Shown here piece by piece: positions 50,708-60,106 of a stretch of 64,000 nt of DNA (position 1 is its first letter; every line of letters starts with the position of its first letter). Under the pieces are notes generated by a model that made no database searches, was not told where the DNA came from, and worked only from the letters and a program-made list of their open reading frames with translations. The stretch is from Semisulcospira habei (lineage: Eukaryota; Mollusca; Gastropoda; Semisulcospiridae). The stretch covers positions 189,257,535 to 189,321,534 of the forward strand of contig BTPG01000003.1 of assembly GCA_036245525.1 (NCBI GenBank), read 5' to 3'. The position numbers were made by a program, and so were the translations under genes.

Positions 50708-53700
50708 AACAAAAGCACTCGTGTTTCTCTCTGTACCTGAGCTTCTTGAAGTCTCTTGTGATTTCTCGCACTTCGTCGTTTAGAATCTCAGCCGTATTGC
50801 CGATATTGTCTAGAGTCCTGAAACCAACACATCTGATTTAACCCTGAACCAAGGACGGATCGTGGGGCGGGGGGGGGGGGGGTGTTCCCCCTCTCCCCCC
50901 CCCCCCCGACACAAAATCCTTTAATATGCTGTAACAAAGTCCCTTTTAAGGGTGTTTGGACCCCACCCCCCCTCTCCCTGTTTGAATTTTGGCGAGTTTG
51001 GACAAACATGGTAACCCCCCCCCCCCCCCCATCTCCTTGTTTGCTTTTTTGGCGAGTGGTGAGAGCCTTGACACGCGCCTTCTCTCTCTACTCACCCCTC
51101 CCCCCTCCTCCTCCTCCCCCTCCCCCCTCCTCCTCCGTTGGATTTTTCGGCCTGACTGGAAGGTCAGGGAGGCCTTTCGTGTCGGGTTGAAGGTCTCAAA
51201 CAAAAAGTTGGAGTGACCCCCGCCCCCCTCCCTCGAGGTCAGTAACTGATCTGCCCCTGCTAAACCCTTTTCCACACTAAACCTAATGGCGTTGAAAACA
51301 AAAGAAGAGAATCGTGATTCTGTCACAAACCACTAAAGCAGAAAATGGTACAAAGTTATCAAGTCCTTTTACTTATTTATTTTGTTTATTTGTTGGGTGC
51401 TCTTTCTTACAGTCTGTCGTATACCGTCCCTTTTACTTATTTATTTTGTTTATTTGTTGGGTGCTCTTTCTTACAGTCTGTCGTATACCGTCCCTTTTAC
51501 TTATTTATTTTGTTTATTTGTTGGGTGCTTTTTCTTACAATCTGACGTATACCGCGTGATAGTATACTATATTGAGGCACATTTTGTTTGCCGATATATA
51601 GTGCCGATAACCCGGCAGATGTGATTACGTGACCCGAAACAAAATGTCCGAGTCGTTAGACGAGGACATTTTGATTTGGGTCACGTAATCACATCTGTTG
51701 GTTATCGGTACTACAGCAGGCAACAATTGGCTCAATATAATGTATGTATCCAGTCCAAAACAAAACTTTAACTCGCATTCTTCAGTTTGCGGCTGATTGC
51801 GTTGTTCAGACAAAATATGATTGGCAGACGACTGTGTTTCGGACTATCAACTGAGCGCACAGATTTCGTCTGAAACAATCGGTGCTTTCTACTCGTAATA
51901 AGTTCACGGAAAATGACAGAAAATACCAGCAGGTTTGTTTTATTTTTGCCTTTTTCTCTGGTGGTCGCTTACGCAATCGCTAGCGGGCGTCTTGTTGGCA
52001 ATTTCACTCATGCAGATAATTCGTTTCAGTTCGCACACATTCTGGCGTCTGCTCTCCGTTCATGACTGTGTATGGAAAATAAATTTCAAGCGTACGCTGT
52101 TCACTAAGACATGAAGTTTTCATCACTGCTGCATATACGGAATTCGTTGATGTTGCAGTATGAGCATATTCCGCTCTTCCGTTTTGACAAATGCAAGTAT
52201 GAAGATTGATTTGGGGGGCCTGCAAAGAATTTTGGCGGGACGGAAAGTATATCAAGCACTGAAGTTCCGGCATAAATATTAATTTAATTGTTATACAATA
52301 TCTCAATATATGTGTCGAAGAAGGAAAAACTTTATGGAGTGGATAAGTTGGATTACAGCATTTTTATGTATTCGCCTATTCAACACCTTTTACGGCAGTT
52401 TCTTACAATTCGTTTTAAAGAGTTACCTCCGCAATGTCTGCATCTCTTCCGAGACTTCTTCCAGGCGGGCCCGTAAGGATGCCACTTGCTCAGCCTGGGT
52501 CTGCTCTTTCGGCGACTCTCCCAACGACATCCACTATGAACAAGCGAAACATTTGATTTCTACGTCTTTTTTGCTACCGTGAAGGGTAATTTCGTCAAGG
52601 TCATAAAAATTATCAGCACTATTACTTTGTTAATTAACACATTTAATCCCACGGCCGCATTTCTCAAACTTTGGAGGTGTTACCTAACGACTACCAGTTA
52701 CAAGAGATGGGTTGACCATGATAATTAAAGGGTAGTGCCAGATTACCTTGCCTTGGCGCCAAGCTAATCTGGCACTACCCTTCAATTGTCATGGTTAATC
52801 CATCTTCTGCTTTAGGGCGTCAGGGCTAAATGTAAATGGGTAATCAGACTGTTAAATAAATCCGAGGATGGAGGTGCCTTCAAGCGCCAAGCTAATCTGG
52901 CACTACCCTCCAAATATCATGGTCAATCGGCCATCTCCTGCTGTAGGACGTCGGGGCTAAATGGGTTAATAGGCTGTTAAATAAGTCCGATAGTTAACCC
53001 ATTCAGTCCCGACGCTCTACAAAAGGATATGGCCGACCATGATAATTCAAGGGTAGTGCCAGATTAGCTTGGCGACAGTCGGCGCCAAGCAAATCTGGCA
53101 CTACCCCTGAATTGTCATGGTCGGCCATCTCCTGCAACTGGTGAATCGTCTTTAGATGACGCCTCCCAAATTTGGGAAATACGGACGTCGGGCTGAATAA
53201 GTTAATGAATAGTGCAGACATTTCACTTATCTCTCGAGAAGACTGATGTCCTCCACTTCCTTCACTCAAATCATCTTGGACTGATCGGGATACGTTTAAG
53301 GACGAGATGCATTGCGCAAACGCCTCGCGGAGACAAGGGGTCGTAAACATGACCAGGGAATGCTAGTTCCCTGATAGCACCTGATGCTCGTGCGAGAGAA
53401 GACAGGCAGGGATTGCGAAAATCCCTAGTTGGTTCTGTTATGCCAACGTTGTCAGATATTAGGGGACTTTTGCAACACCTTGCCGACCTTTCTCTAGCGC
53501 GGACAATGGGTGAAAAAATACAGCACACCGCAGTGTGAAGTTCTTCAGTGATTTCGGTTCTCTCCTTCACAGACACGTTTCCTGCGAATGTCTCATTCAT
53601 TTCGTTAACCGCCTACCTGTCTGTCGATCGTGCAGACAGCTGATTGCAGTATCACAGTGCGCAAAAGAACATCGGGCCGACGTTAGCCCCCGCACGGCCA

Positions 53701-54498
53701 TGCGCGGGCCTACGGCGGCCGCCGTCGGCCCGATGACCTTTTGCGCATTGGGATACGACCTGGTGCGGCGCGAGCGAAGGACGGGCGGGCGGTTGCGAAA
53801 ATCCCCCGTTGATTCTCTATCATACCTACATCCTTAGACATCCACGAGGAAGGTGAGCGCGAGCTGCCGCTGCGTAGGATGCTGGGTAGGGGACTGTAGG
53901 TGTCGTCAAACGGCATCTCGGCAGAAATCTTTCGCCTGCAACCGACGATGCCACTGCGTGCTGCCGTCGTGGTCGTGGGCAACCGATCTGCAGCGGCGTA
54001 CGTCTGGGGGGAGACGAGCTGGGAGACGGAGCGTGCGTTCAGGATTGAGCGAATGTCCGGCTCGCACGATAGGTCGGACCTGATGGAGGTGCGGGGAGTC
54101 GAGCCGAAAACCCCGCTCTTTGCCGTCATGGTAGAGGCGGTCCTGGTGCGTGAGGGTGCTACCCACTCCGCCTTCAGCAGGTCGTCCTCGTCAGAGTCGC
54201 CCGATATCAAGACGTAACCCAAGTCCTCGCCCAGTACCCCGCTCCGCGTCGTGTACATGGACCCAGTTTTGAGACGCTCTGGGCGGACGTAGGACTCGAC
54301 GGATAACTCCGACATCCTACTCCTGCTAGATGCCTGGCTTTGGTCGCTATTCTCGGCAAACATGCTAATGGTGGGTCCCCACGACAACGTCCGAGATCTG
54401 GTGCTGCAATCCGAGGGTTCTATTACTTTTACTCGAGGAGGGCGCAGGTCGCATTGAGGTGATGGGTTCTGGCCTGTTGGTATTGTCTTGTCATGTTT
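49672..54498 (-). CDS. Unrecognised Ser-rich coiled-coil protein gene, minus strand, five exons seen
   Basis: Exons in transcript order: 54498-53826, 53581-53529, 52533-52427, 50817-50736, 49764-49672. Phases match at every join (1, 0, 2, 0). The first seen exon is Ser/Thr-rich with three repeats of the form T-x-x-SG-V/I-x-G. The third and fourth encode heptad-like sequence (SLRARLEEVSEEMQTLR, then TLDNIGNTAEILNDEVREI), a coiled coil. The 5' end upstream of 54498 was not found. The gene is convergent with the dehydrogenase gene. Function is unknown; a cytoskeletal or scaffold role would only be a guess. Confidence 0.68.
50000..50680 (-). repeat. Dispersed tandem-unit element, inverted copy
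   Basis: Complement of the 6890-7327 family (CATTTTCTCGGAGACTATTC, GGTGATCAGGAAATAGG), with about three internal units; followed by an A run (50676-50703). Confidence 0.65.
50736..50817 (-). CDS. Minus-strand gene, coiled-coil exon 2
   Basis: Acceptor TTGGTTTCAG, donor CTCAG|GTACAG. Encodes TLDNIGNTAEILNDEV and REIHKRLQEAQ. Begins with the single base needed to complete the codon left open by 52427-52533. Confidence 0.78.
50847..51262 (+). mobile_element. G/C-run element near the minus-strand coiled-coil exon
   Basis: GGACGGATCGTGGGG, AATATGCTGTAACAAAGTCC, GGGTTGAAGGTCTCAAAC and GATCTGCCCCTG in family order. It starts about 30 bases from exon 50736-50817. Confidence 0.7.
51363..51554 (+). 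repeat. Three tandem units of 64 bp
   Basis: Units start near 51363, 51427 and 51491 and contain CTTATTTATTTTGTTTATTT and GTCTGTCGTATACCG. The first two are almost identical, pointing to recent duplication. Confidence 0.88.
51568..51739. mobile_element. 172 bp foldback element
   Basis: TATATTGAG ends and long arms: CAGATGTGATTACGTGACCC faces GGGTCACGTAATCACATCTG, then AAAATGTCC faces GGACATTTT. Confidence 0.75.
52427..52533 (-). CDS. Minus-strand gene, coiled-coil exon 1
   Basis: Acceptor TTGTTCATAG, donor GGAG|GTAACT. Encodes SPKEQTQAEQVASLRARLEE and VSEEMQTLR; leucines follow a heptad spacing. Confidence 0.75.
52647..52841. mobile_element. TTAA palindromic MITE, first of three
   Basis: Left TTAA at 52643-52646, right decayed to GTAA; arms GGGTAGTGCCAGATTACC and GCTAATCTGGCACTACCC. 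Confidence 0.75.
52862..52965. mobile_element. Right half of a TTAA palindromic MITE, second of three
   Basis: GCGCCAAGCTAATCTGGCAC to GGGGCTAAATGGG then TTAA (52966-52969). CTGTTAAATAARTCCGA flanks it on both sides (52851 and 52974). Confidence 0.65.
52998..53201. mobile_element. TTAA palindromic MITE, third of three
   Basis: CCCATTCAGTCCCGACG to CGTCGGGCTGAATAAG, TTAA on both sides (52994-52997, 53202-53205). Confidence 0.85.
53340..53470 (-). repeat. Repeat shared with 53750-53830
   Basis: GGGATTGCGAAAATCCCTAG here and CGGTTGCGAAAATCCCCCG at 53790, with similar neighbours; a local duplication next to the minus-strand exons. Confidence 0.5.
53529..53581 (-). CDS. Minus-strand gene, 53-base exon
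   Basis: Acceptor CATTCGCAG, donor GCG|GTGTGC. Encodes NVSVKERTEITEELHTA. The acceptor has a poor pyrimidine tract; the choice rests on frame agreement and on the near-identical copy at 49.7 kb. Confidence 0.5.
53648..53760. mobile_element. GC-rich foldback in an intron of the minus-strand gene
   Basis: GTATCACAGTGCGCAAAAG faces CTTTTGCGCATTGGGATAC, and CATCGGGCCGACG faces CGTCGGCCCGATG. Confidence 0.7.
53826..54498 (-). CDS. Minus-strand gene, Ser/Thr-rich exon
   Basis: Acceptor TTTGTTCCGCAG, donor TGTAG|GTATGA. 224 codons plus one base: QNPSPQCDLRPPRVKVIEP near the start; repeats MYTTRSGVLG, TMTAKSGVFG and TTAARSGIVG; an acidic patch GDSDEDDL; end SSWMSKDV. Probably disordered. The open frame continues upstream to 54582, but a TTAA hairpin element starts at 54556, so an acceptor at 54499 is preferred. 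Confidence 0.65.
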
Positions 54499-54555
54499 CT
54501 GCGGAACAAATTTCAGCGATTTATCGCACGTATCTTTCTTCCATCCATCGTTTAA

Positions 54556-54644
54556 CCCCTTAACTGCTACTGACGATGCCAATCGGGGGAAACGTAGTTA
54601 CGTGTGTTTTCCGCCGAGCGGAATAGTCAACATCAGTCAAGAGG
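54556..54644. mobile_element. Short TTAA hairpin element
   Basis: TTAACCCCTTAACTGCTACTG to AGTCAAGAGGTTAA, with AACGTAGTTACGTG in the centre; TTAA at 54552-54555 and 54645-54648. Confidence 0.6.
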
Positions 54645-54705
54645 TTAAAGAGCTATAACCCAAAAAGAAAGGAACGCGCTTCTGAAGAATAAGCAAAAAC
54701 AGTCA

Positions 54706-54990
54706 GGGCCGGATCCAGGGGGGGGGGGTAGGGGTGCTTTGGTACTACAGGACCCCTCCGCCCCCCCCCCCCCGCCCCCCCCCCCCCGGCTAAAAAAAAA
54801 AAAAAAATTCACTGCCAGTCCACAACATGGTCCGAGAAGGAGAGGGGTGCTTTAATTTTATATCAAAAACGTCAGAAGAACAGTTTCGGTTGTAGTGTTT
54901 TGATATATACTAGACCCTGGAAATAGAAAAAAGAAAAATTGAGCACCCCCCCCCCCCCCCGCTTGAAAACTGATTGATCCGGCCCTGACA
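54706..54990. mobile_element. CAGGGCCGGATC-ended element with G/C/A runs
   Basis: CAGGGCCGGATCCAGG and TTGATCCGGCCCTG are inverted ends; the interior is homopolymer runs plus a short unique part. hAT-like ends, inferred. Confidence 0.65.
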
Positions 54991-54995
54991 GCGTT

Positions 54996-55060
54996 AACTC
55001 ATTCAAGACGTGCCGTATCCGGATACGCGGCATAAGCGGCACGTCTCGAATGAATTAGTT
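54996..55060. mobile_element. Short TTAA hairpin element
   Basis: TTAACTCATTCAAGACGTGCC faces GGCACGTCTCGAATGAATTAG with GTATCCGGATAC at the centre. Confidence 0.6.
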
Positions 55061-55317
55061 ATTCGCATTAGACATGCTTAGCAGTTTTGGTTGACATGTA
55101 AATAAGCTTGTCGTGCAAAAGCATGTCGTATAAGAGGGCGAAACTCCAGAAGAAATGAAAAGAGCATGCGTGGTAATGAGCACGTCGTCAAAAGAGCATG
55201 TCATGTTCCTCGATACATAAATTGAACAGGGCTTTCAATCCCTTCCCACCCAGTGTACGCGGATTTTTTTTTTCTGAAATCCAAAACTCCAAACTATCCA
55301 AGAAACATGAATACAAA

Positions 55318-55395
55318 TCGGTCTCAGCAAGAGACAGATCCTCATGAGCCCCCGCAGTCGCGGGGGCTCTGAGGATCTAAGTCTCTTGCAGTCGG
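55318..55395. repeat. CTCATGAGCCCC hairpin repeat
   Basis: AAGAGACAGATCCTCATGAG and CCCCCGC face GCGGGGGCTC and GAGGATCTAAGTCTCTT; full-length copy of the 1597-1661 family. Confidence 0.75.
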
Positions 55396-55494
55396 ATCGT
55401 GTTACTTTTTCTCGTCACTGAAGGGGTTAATAGAGTAGGTGCGCTTTTGCGCGAATGTGTTTTTCTGCGCATGTTTGCACAGGATGTTTTTGTG

Positions 55495-55680
55495 CAGGTA
55501 GACACAATAGTCGATTTCTGGAAATCAAAATTAGGCCAAAATTGCATGTGTCTGGACGAAAAAGGTGGATTAAAAGCGAGATCGCATAATTTTCTAGGCA
55601 TTTAATACACGTTTTTTCGTCCAAACGCGTGCAATTTTTACTTATTCTGACTTCCAGAAATCGTCTATAACGCGTGTATT
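55495..55680. mobile_element. Foldback with CGATTTCTGGAA arms
   Basis: GTCGATTTCTGGAAATCAAA and GTCTGGACGAAAAA face TTTTTTCGTCCAAACGCG and GACTTCCAGAAATCG. Confidence 0.65.
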
Positions 55681-55974
55681 CGTATGTTGTGTTTGCGCAG
55701 GTTTGTGGTGGGGTCTCAGGGACGGATCAGTTGCCTCTCGAGAGAAAGTTTCCAAATTTGTTTGTTGGGACATTTTTGTCCCGAGACATCAAACAACGGG
55801 ATGGTGGTTGCGAAGACAATACCTTTCCACTAAAACCAGATACAATGAGGTGACTGCCAAGCTTTTCAAATTAGGCCTACTCTTTGGGGTTATTATGCTT
55901 CATAAAGACACACTGAAAGGAAAAATGAACAGTTCTAACAGCCCCCCCTCCCCCCCCCCCCCCAGTAAAACAAA

Positions 55975-55975
55975 C

Positions 55976-56052
<77 letters not shown>

Positions 56053-56082
56053 GCGCACCAAATATACACACCGTGCACGCGT

Positions 56083-56146
<64 letters not shown>

Positions 56147-56151
56147 GCACG

Positions 56152-56191
<40 letters not shown>

Positions 56192-56198
56192 GCACACA
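55975..56198. repeat. Long (CA)n microsatellite in three blocks
   Basis: Blocks of about 70, 60 and 35 bases interrupted by CGCACGCGCACC, ATATACACACCGTGCACGC and CGCACGCACGGCG. Confidence 0.95.
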
Positions 56199-56249
56199 CA
56201 GAGTGATATCCACAATAAAGCTAAATGCACGTGTGATGATTTTGTATTT

Positions 56250-56870
56250 CATTTTATGAACTTATGTAAGTGCTTTGTAAATAGTGCTAGCGAAATATTT
56301 GATAACATCTTCTAGGATTTGCACAGCTGTTCAGCGTGTTACTCTCGCAGTGTATGCGGAATGGACTAGAGGTGTGTCAAAATGGAATAGGACAAAATAG
56401 TACGTAAATAAACAATAAAACAGTACGGTTGTCTATGACCTTAACCCCTTCGGATCGGGGGTTCTTAAGTGAACACAGAAACGGACGTATATGGCCGCCT
56501 TTGCCTTGAAATGAAGTCAGCATAATATTAGGTAACAAAACTTTCTAAGATATATATCTTTAACAGCTATTAAATAAAATCAAAATCTCTCTATGTACAA
56601 ATCCTGACTAGTGAAAGGATATAAATAGATGACATGTATAATATACATAAAGATAAAAAGCTTTTCTTAAACACAATCAAGTCAGGCGCGTTAGAGTGAG
56701 TACGATAGGAGAAGAAGCCTGACTATGTTGTTTTGTGGCACAACAATTAAAACCAGACAAGTTTGCCTGCACGTTTTGATTGTATAGGTGGATAAAAGCG
56801 GCACTTTCCTAAAAATGCAAAAAACATTGGGTCATTCTTCAAATGCAAACATTTTGAAGCTAATGGACAT
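56250..56870. other. AT-rich spacer
   Basis: Apart from a lone TTAACCCCTTCGG at 56441, which may be one end of a lost TTAA element, nothing is recognised. Confidence 0.4.
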
Positions 56871-56871
56871 A

Positions 56872-57074
56872 ATCAAAGAAGTACCCAACGGAGAAAGAAA
56901 CACGCTTAGAAAAGACGGGTACAACACAATTTATTAACATTTCGGGTAAATACCCCTTGTCAAAATAGACAAACAAACAGAGAGATTAGCCGCTACTTAT
57001 CTTCATTCGCAGAAGGAATGTGGCAAATGAAGGAGGTGACGTTTCTTTCTCCGTTGGGTACTTCTTTGCATCTT
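56872..57074. mobile_element. MITE with about 27 bp exact terminal repeats
   Basis: AAGAAGTACCCAACGGAG plus AAAGAAAC at the left, and GTTTCTTTCTCCGTTGGG plus TACTTCTT at the right. The centre matches 2060-2215. Confidence 0.85.
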
Positions 57075-57384
57075 ATACGATTGGCAGTCACCTTTTTGGT
57101 CTGGATTGCTTAATGGACATATCGTTTTGAATATTTGCAAGTGCACTTCTTTAAACCCATACTTCAGAGTGTGGCATTTGATTAGTGGTATTCCTTTAAA
57201 CAGTTTTTTTTTCTTTTAGTGGACCTACCTATTACAACACACAGGCATAAATTGTGTAGAGTGGCAGCAAAGTATTTTTTTCTCCAGTAATCGTGGTTCC
57301 ATTTCTCTGTAGATGTCCTAAAATTTACCTTCTTACGGCTGAAACACCTCTTAAGAGCTTTCATGTCATGTCGATCTGTCTATA

Positions 57385-57441
57385 GGTGGATGCCGCCACT
57401 GCCGAAATGGAAGTGGATGCAGCTCTTGCCACAAGTCGATG
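57385..57441 (+). CDS. Candidate terminal exon, unassigned
   Basis: After TCTGTCTATAG an open stretch reads VDAATAEMEVDAALATSR and TGA. No partner exon was found, so it may be chance. Confidence 0.2.
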
Positions 57442-57604
57442 AGTCAAACAAATCGCAAAACATTATTGTCTTCCATTATTACAGTGACGTCATTTGAGAA
57501 AATGACGTAAAGTACAATGACATCACTCATTCCCGGCATTACGATGTTTAGACCAAAAAGATACCCACAAACCAGATAGGTGAGGCTAGCGCTGGTAGAA
57601 TTGT

Positions 57605-57853
57605 ACACATACCAAAGGGAATTACTCAGCGCTGGACAGACAAACAGTTAGATCCCCTGCACCCCCCCCCCCCTCCACACACACACACCTATCAATCGCC
57701 AGCCCACAACAGAAAAATACGCAGGGATTTTTATGATGGTCTTGTTCTATACCTGCGTATTTTTCTGTGGGCTGGCGATTGGGTGCCTGCCTAGGCGGAT
57801 CAGGGCATCTAACTGTTTGTCTGTCCAGCACTGAGTAATTCCCCTTGTATGTG
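57605..57853. mobile_element. 250 bp foldback element
   Basis: GGGAATTACTCAGCGCTGG, GACAGACAAACAGTTAGATC and AGAAAAATACGCAGG each face a complement in the right half; C and CA runs lie in the left arm only. Confidence 0.82.
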
Positions 57854-57867
57854 TATTGACCCAAAAC

Positions 57868-58498
57868 AGGGCCGGATCACTTAGCTCCAAGGGGTGGGTG
57901 GGAGGAGGGGTCCGAACCTCTTGTTTGGGACCCTGAACCTGATACAAATGAGCCTCCACCACGCTAGCTCTTCTTTCCGCGAGGGCCATAGAATCAAACA
58001 GTGGGGTGGGGAGGGGGGGGGGGAGGGGGGGGAGGGTGGGGGGAGAGGTGGTGGGAGGGTGGCGACAGACTTTGCTTTGCTTCCAGGCGCCGAAAAATCA
58101 AACATTGAGGGGGGTGGGGGGGGGGGGGGGCGAGGTTTTGCGACTGACTTTGCTTTGCTTCCAGGCGCCGAAAAATCAAACAGTGGGTGGGTGGGTGGGG
58201 GGGGGGGGGGGGGGGGGGAGGAGGCGACGAACTTTGCTTTGCTTCCAGCAGGCGCCAAAAAAAAAAAAAAAAAAAAATCAATATACGAGGGGGTGAGACG
58301 GAAAAGGTACTAGTCCTTGCTTCCAGGGGCTAGAGCTTGGCCGTTCCCCCCAAATATCAAACGACGCGCGCGGGGGGGGGGGGGGGGGGGGGGGGGAATC
58401 ACCCCCGAAAAGGGACTTTGTTATAACATTTTACATTTTAACAAATTTGGGGTCTTGGGGAGGGGCCATTTATCCCCCCCCCCGGATCCACCCCTGAA
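57868..58498 (-). mobile_element. G/C-run element with tandem units, minus orientation
   Basis: GGGCCGGATCACTTAGC and GGATCCACCCCTG ends; AAAGGGACTTTGTTATAAC in inverse family order. Between 58066 and 58260 a unit with GACTTTGCTTTGCTTCCAGG and CGCCGAAAAATCAAAC repeats three times, each followed by a G run. Confidence 0.7.
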
Positions 58499-58517
58499 AA
58501 AGATGACTGCCAAGCAT

Positions 58518-58947
58518 AATAATAATAATAATAATAATAATAAGCGCATTAAATAGGCGCTTTATCCCAATTGAAAATCGGCTCAAAGCGCCGCCGCGAA
58601 CTTAACCCAACAAGCACGCTCACGTGAATCACGCGCATTCACTCACACACTGTACATAAACATAGAACATTCACGTGGTGCTAAGGGCAAGCTCAAGCGA
58701 GCTACTGTAGTTTTTGGAAATTGAAAATCGTTTGTATTTGAAATTTGATTAAGTGGGCTGAAACTGATACCAAAGTGGAGGGGGAGGAAGAGCCGGAGTA
58801 CCCGGAGAAAGAACCACCGACGGTCCGCCCGAATTAACGGTGACACTTACTAGAGGAGAAAAATCCGACGCCGGAACCCGTAATCGAACCTCGCACCTTT
58901 AGCATTGGTGGCAGGCGCCTTAACCACTGCGCCACGGACCGCCCCCA
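58518..58947 (-). mobile_element. tRNA-like SINE
   Basis: On the minus strand the head reads TCCGTGGCGCAGTGGTTAAG (A box), then GAGGTTCGATTACGGG (B box), a body of about 330 bases and a (TTA)n tail ending at 58518. Promoter boxes are spaced as in tRNA-derived SINEs. No clear target duplication is seen. Confidence 0.78.
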
Positions 58948-58965
58948 TCATGATGGAAGAATGAA

Positions 58966-59056
58966 CCCTTTGTGTGTCGGAAGCAGTTTTTGTCGCTGGT
59001 CCGAATCATCACTGTAGGAATCATCGCGACTAAATCCGCTACCCACACGCAGAGCG
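58966..59056. mobile_element. Short TTAA-type hairpin element
   Basis: CCCTTTGTGTGTCGGAAGC faces GCTACCCACACGCAGAGCGGG then TTAA; left flank TGAA. Confidence 0.55.
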
Positions 59057-59172
59057 GGTTAAAGATGATGAAGGAGTGCACCGAGTCCTACACATTTTCA
59101 CTTGCATTGATTTCCAGTAGCTTTGTTCATAACGTAGGCCTACTCTGTGAGTGGGAATTAGGTGCTGGGGTC

Positions 59173-59265
59173 AGTTGCACGAGCGAGCGTGGTCCTGCAC
59201 CAGCTTTAGCGGCGCACCTTGCTTAGTGGCTGATGCAGGACTAAGCTCGCTCATGCAACTGGCAG
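59173..59265. mobile_element. CAGTTGCATGAG foldback, compact copy
   Basis: CAGTTGCACGAGCGAGCGTGG faces GACTAAGCTCGCTCATGCAAC around CACCAGCTTTAGCGGCG. Confidence 0.72.
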
Positions 59266-60106
59266 GGGCTGATTGTTTGAGCTAAAATAAACCTACGAGT
59301 TCAGTTCAGTCAAGACGGGATCTGTGCGCCCGGAAAGGCCCATACGCGCTCCACCCCACTCTTCAGAAGAACCTCATGAAGCCCACAGATCTTTGATCCT
59401 TACAACCTTTCTTGTAAGAGTTTGGCTGGCCAGATTTTTACCCTCCCGCCGTGAGATGCCTTATTTGGTTAACTTGTTTCGTGACTGACACAGTCTTAAT
59501 AGGACCCCCCCCCCCCCTCGCCGTCCGTTAACGTTTAATTATTACTATGCTACGTTGAGTCCGGTCGTGGTCGTCATGAGAGTGGATCCGTTATTCTTTC
59601 TTGTTTTTTGACCGCACGAGAAGATGCCCGTTGACCGCGGCTAGCCAACTGGGGTTGCGAGGGGACGAGCTTTGGTTAGGCCACCTTTTCTAGGCCCCTC
59701 TCCGTGTGGAGCAAGCAGTGCTGTCCCTAGAGAAGGCTGCTTGGTCGTTCAGGGTGTGCCGAGTGATGTTGTCATCCCCAGGTCAACATCAGGCGACCAA
59801 TATCCTGAACCGCCTGCATGCAGGTTTGAGACTGCGGCTTCCAGTGACATCTTTCACCTGCCGTTTCGCCCCTCGCCCGTCGCTACAGGACTTGGAATGG
59901 TCAGTGTCATGGTCCGTGGAGCGGTGGAGCTTTTTGGTGGAGTGCAGTGTGCGCAGTACTGGCCCCATCCTTTAAACCCTTGGTTCATCTGCCATGGCCT
60001 AGCAAGCTGGGACGATGGCATCGAGGTCCTTGGGTCGTAGGTTTTATATCAGACTGTCCTTGTCCTAGTCTCTGGCTCAAAAGCCTTCCCCGGAGACACG
60101 GGGGCT

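Noticed and set aside
51915..51935. First exon reading MTENTS before GTTTGT
   Set aside because: Too short and no partner exon seen on the plus strand.
53230..53345. Possible extra minus-strand exon (VQDDLSEGSGGHQSSRE)
   Set aside because: Plausible peptide, but no good donor site, and the gene joins in frame without it.
53271..53600. Minus-strand frame of 109 codons as one exon
   Set aside because: Only the 53581-53529 part has matching splice phases and a second copy; the rest overlaps repeats and a MITE-rich segment.
55703..56315. Frames of repeating Thr-His or Cys-Val near 56 kb
   Set aside because: Direct translation of the (CA)n microsatellite.
57320..57364. Minus-strand first exon MKALKRCFSRK before GTAAAT
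   Set aside because: No following exon in matching phase was found before 54498, so the link is unsupported.
58880..58947. Functional tRNA gene
   Set aside because: A and B boxes are present, but the sequence continues into a SINE body and a TTA tail and the acceptor stem does not pair.
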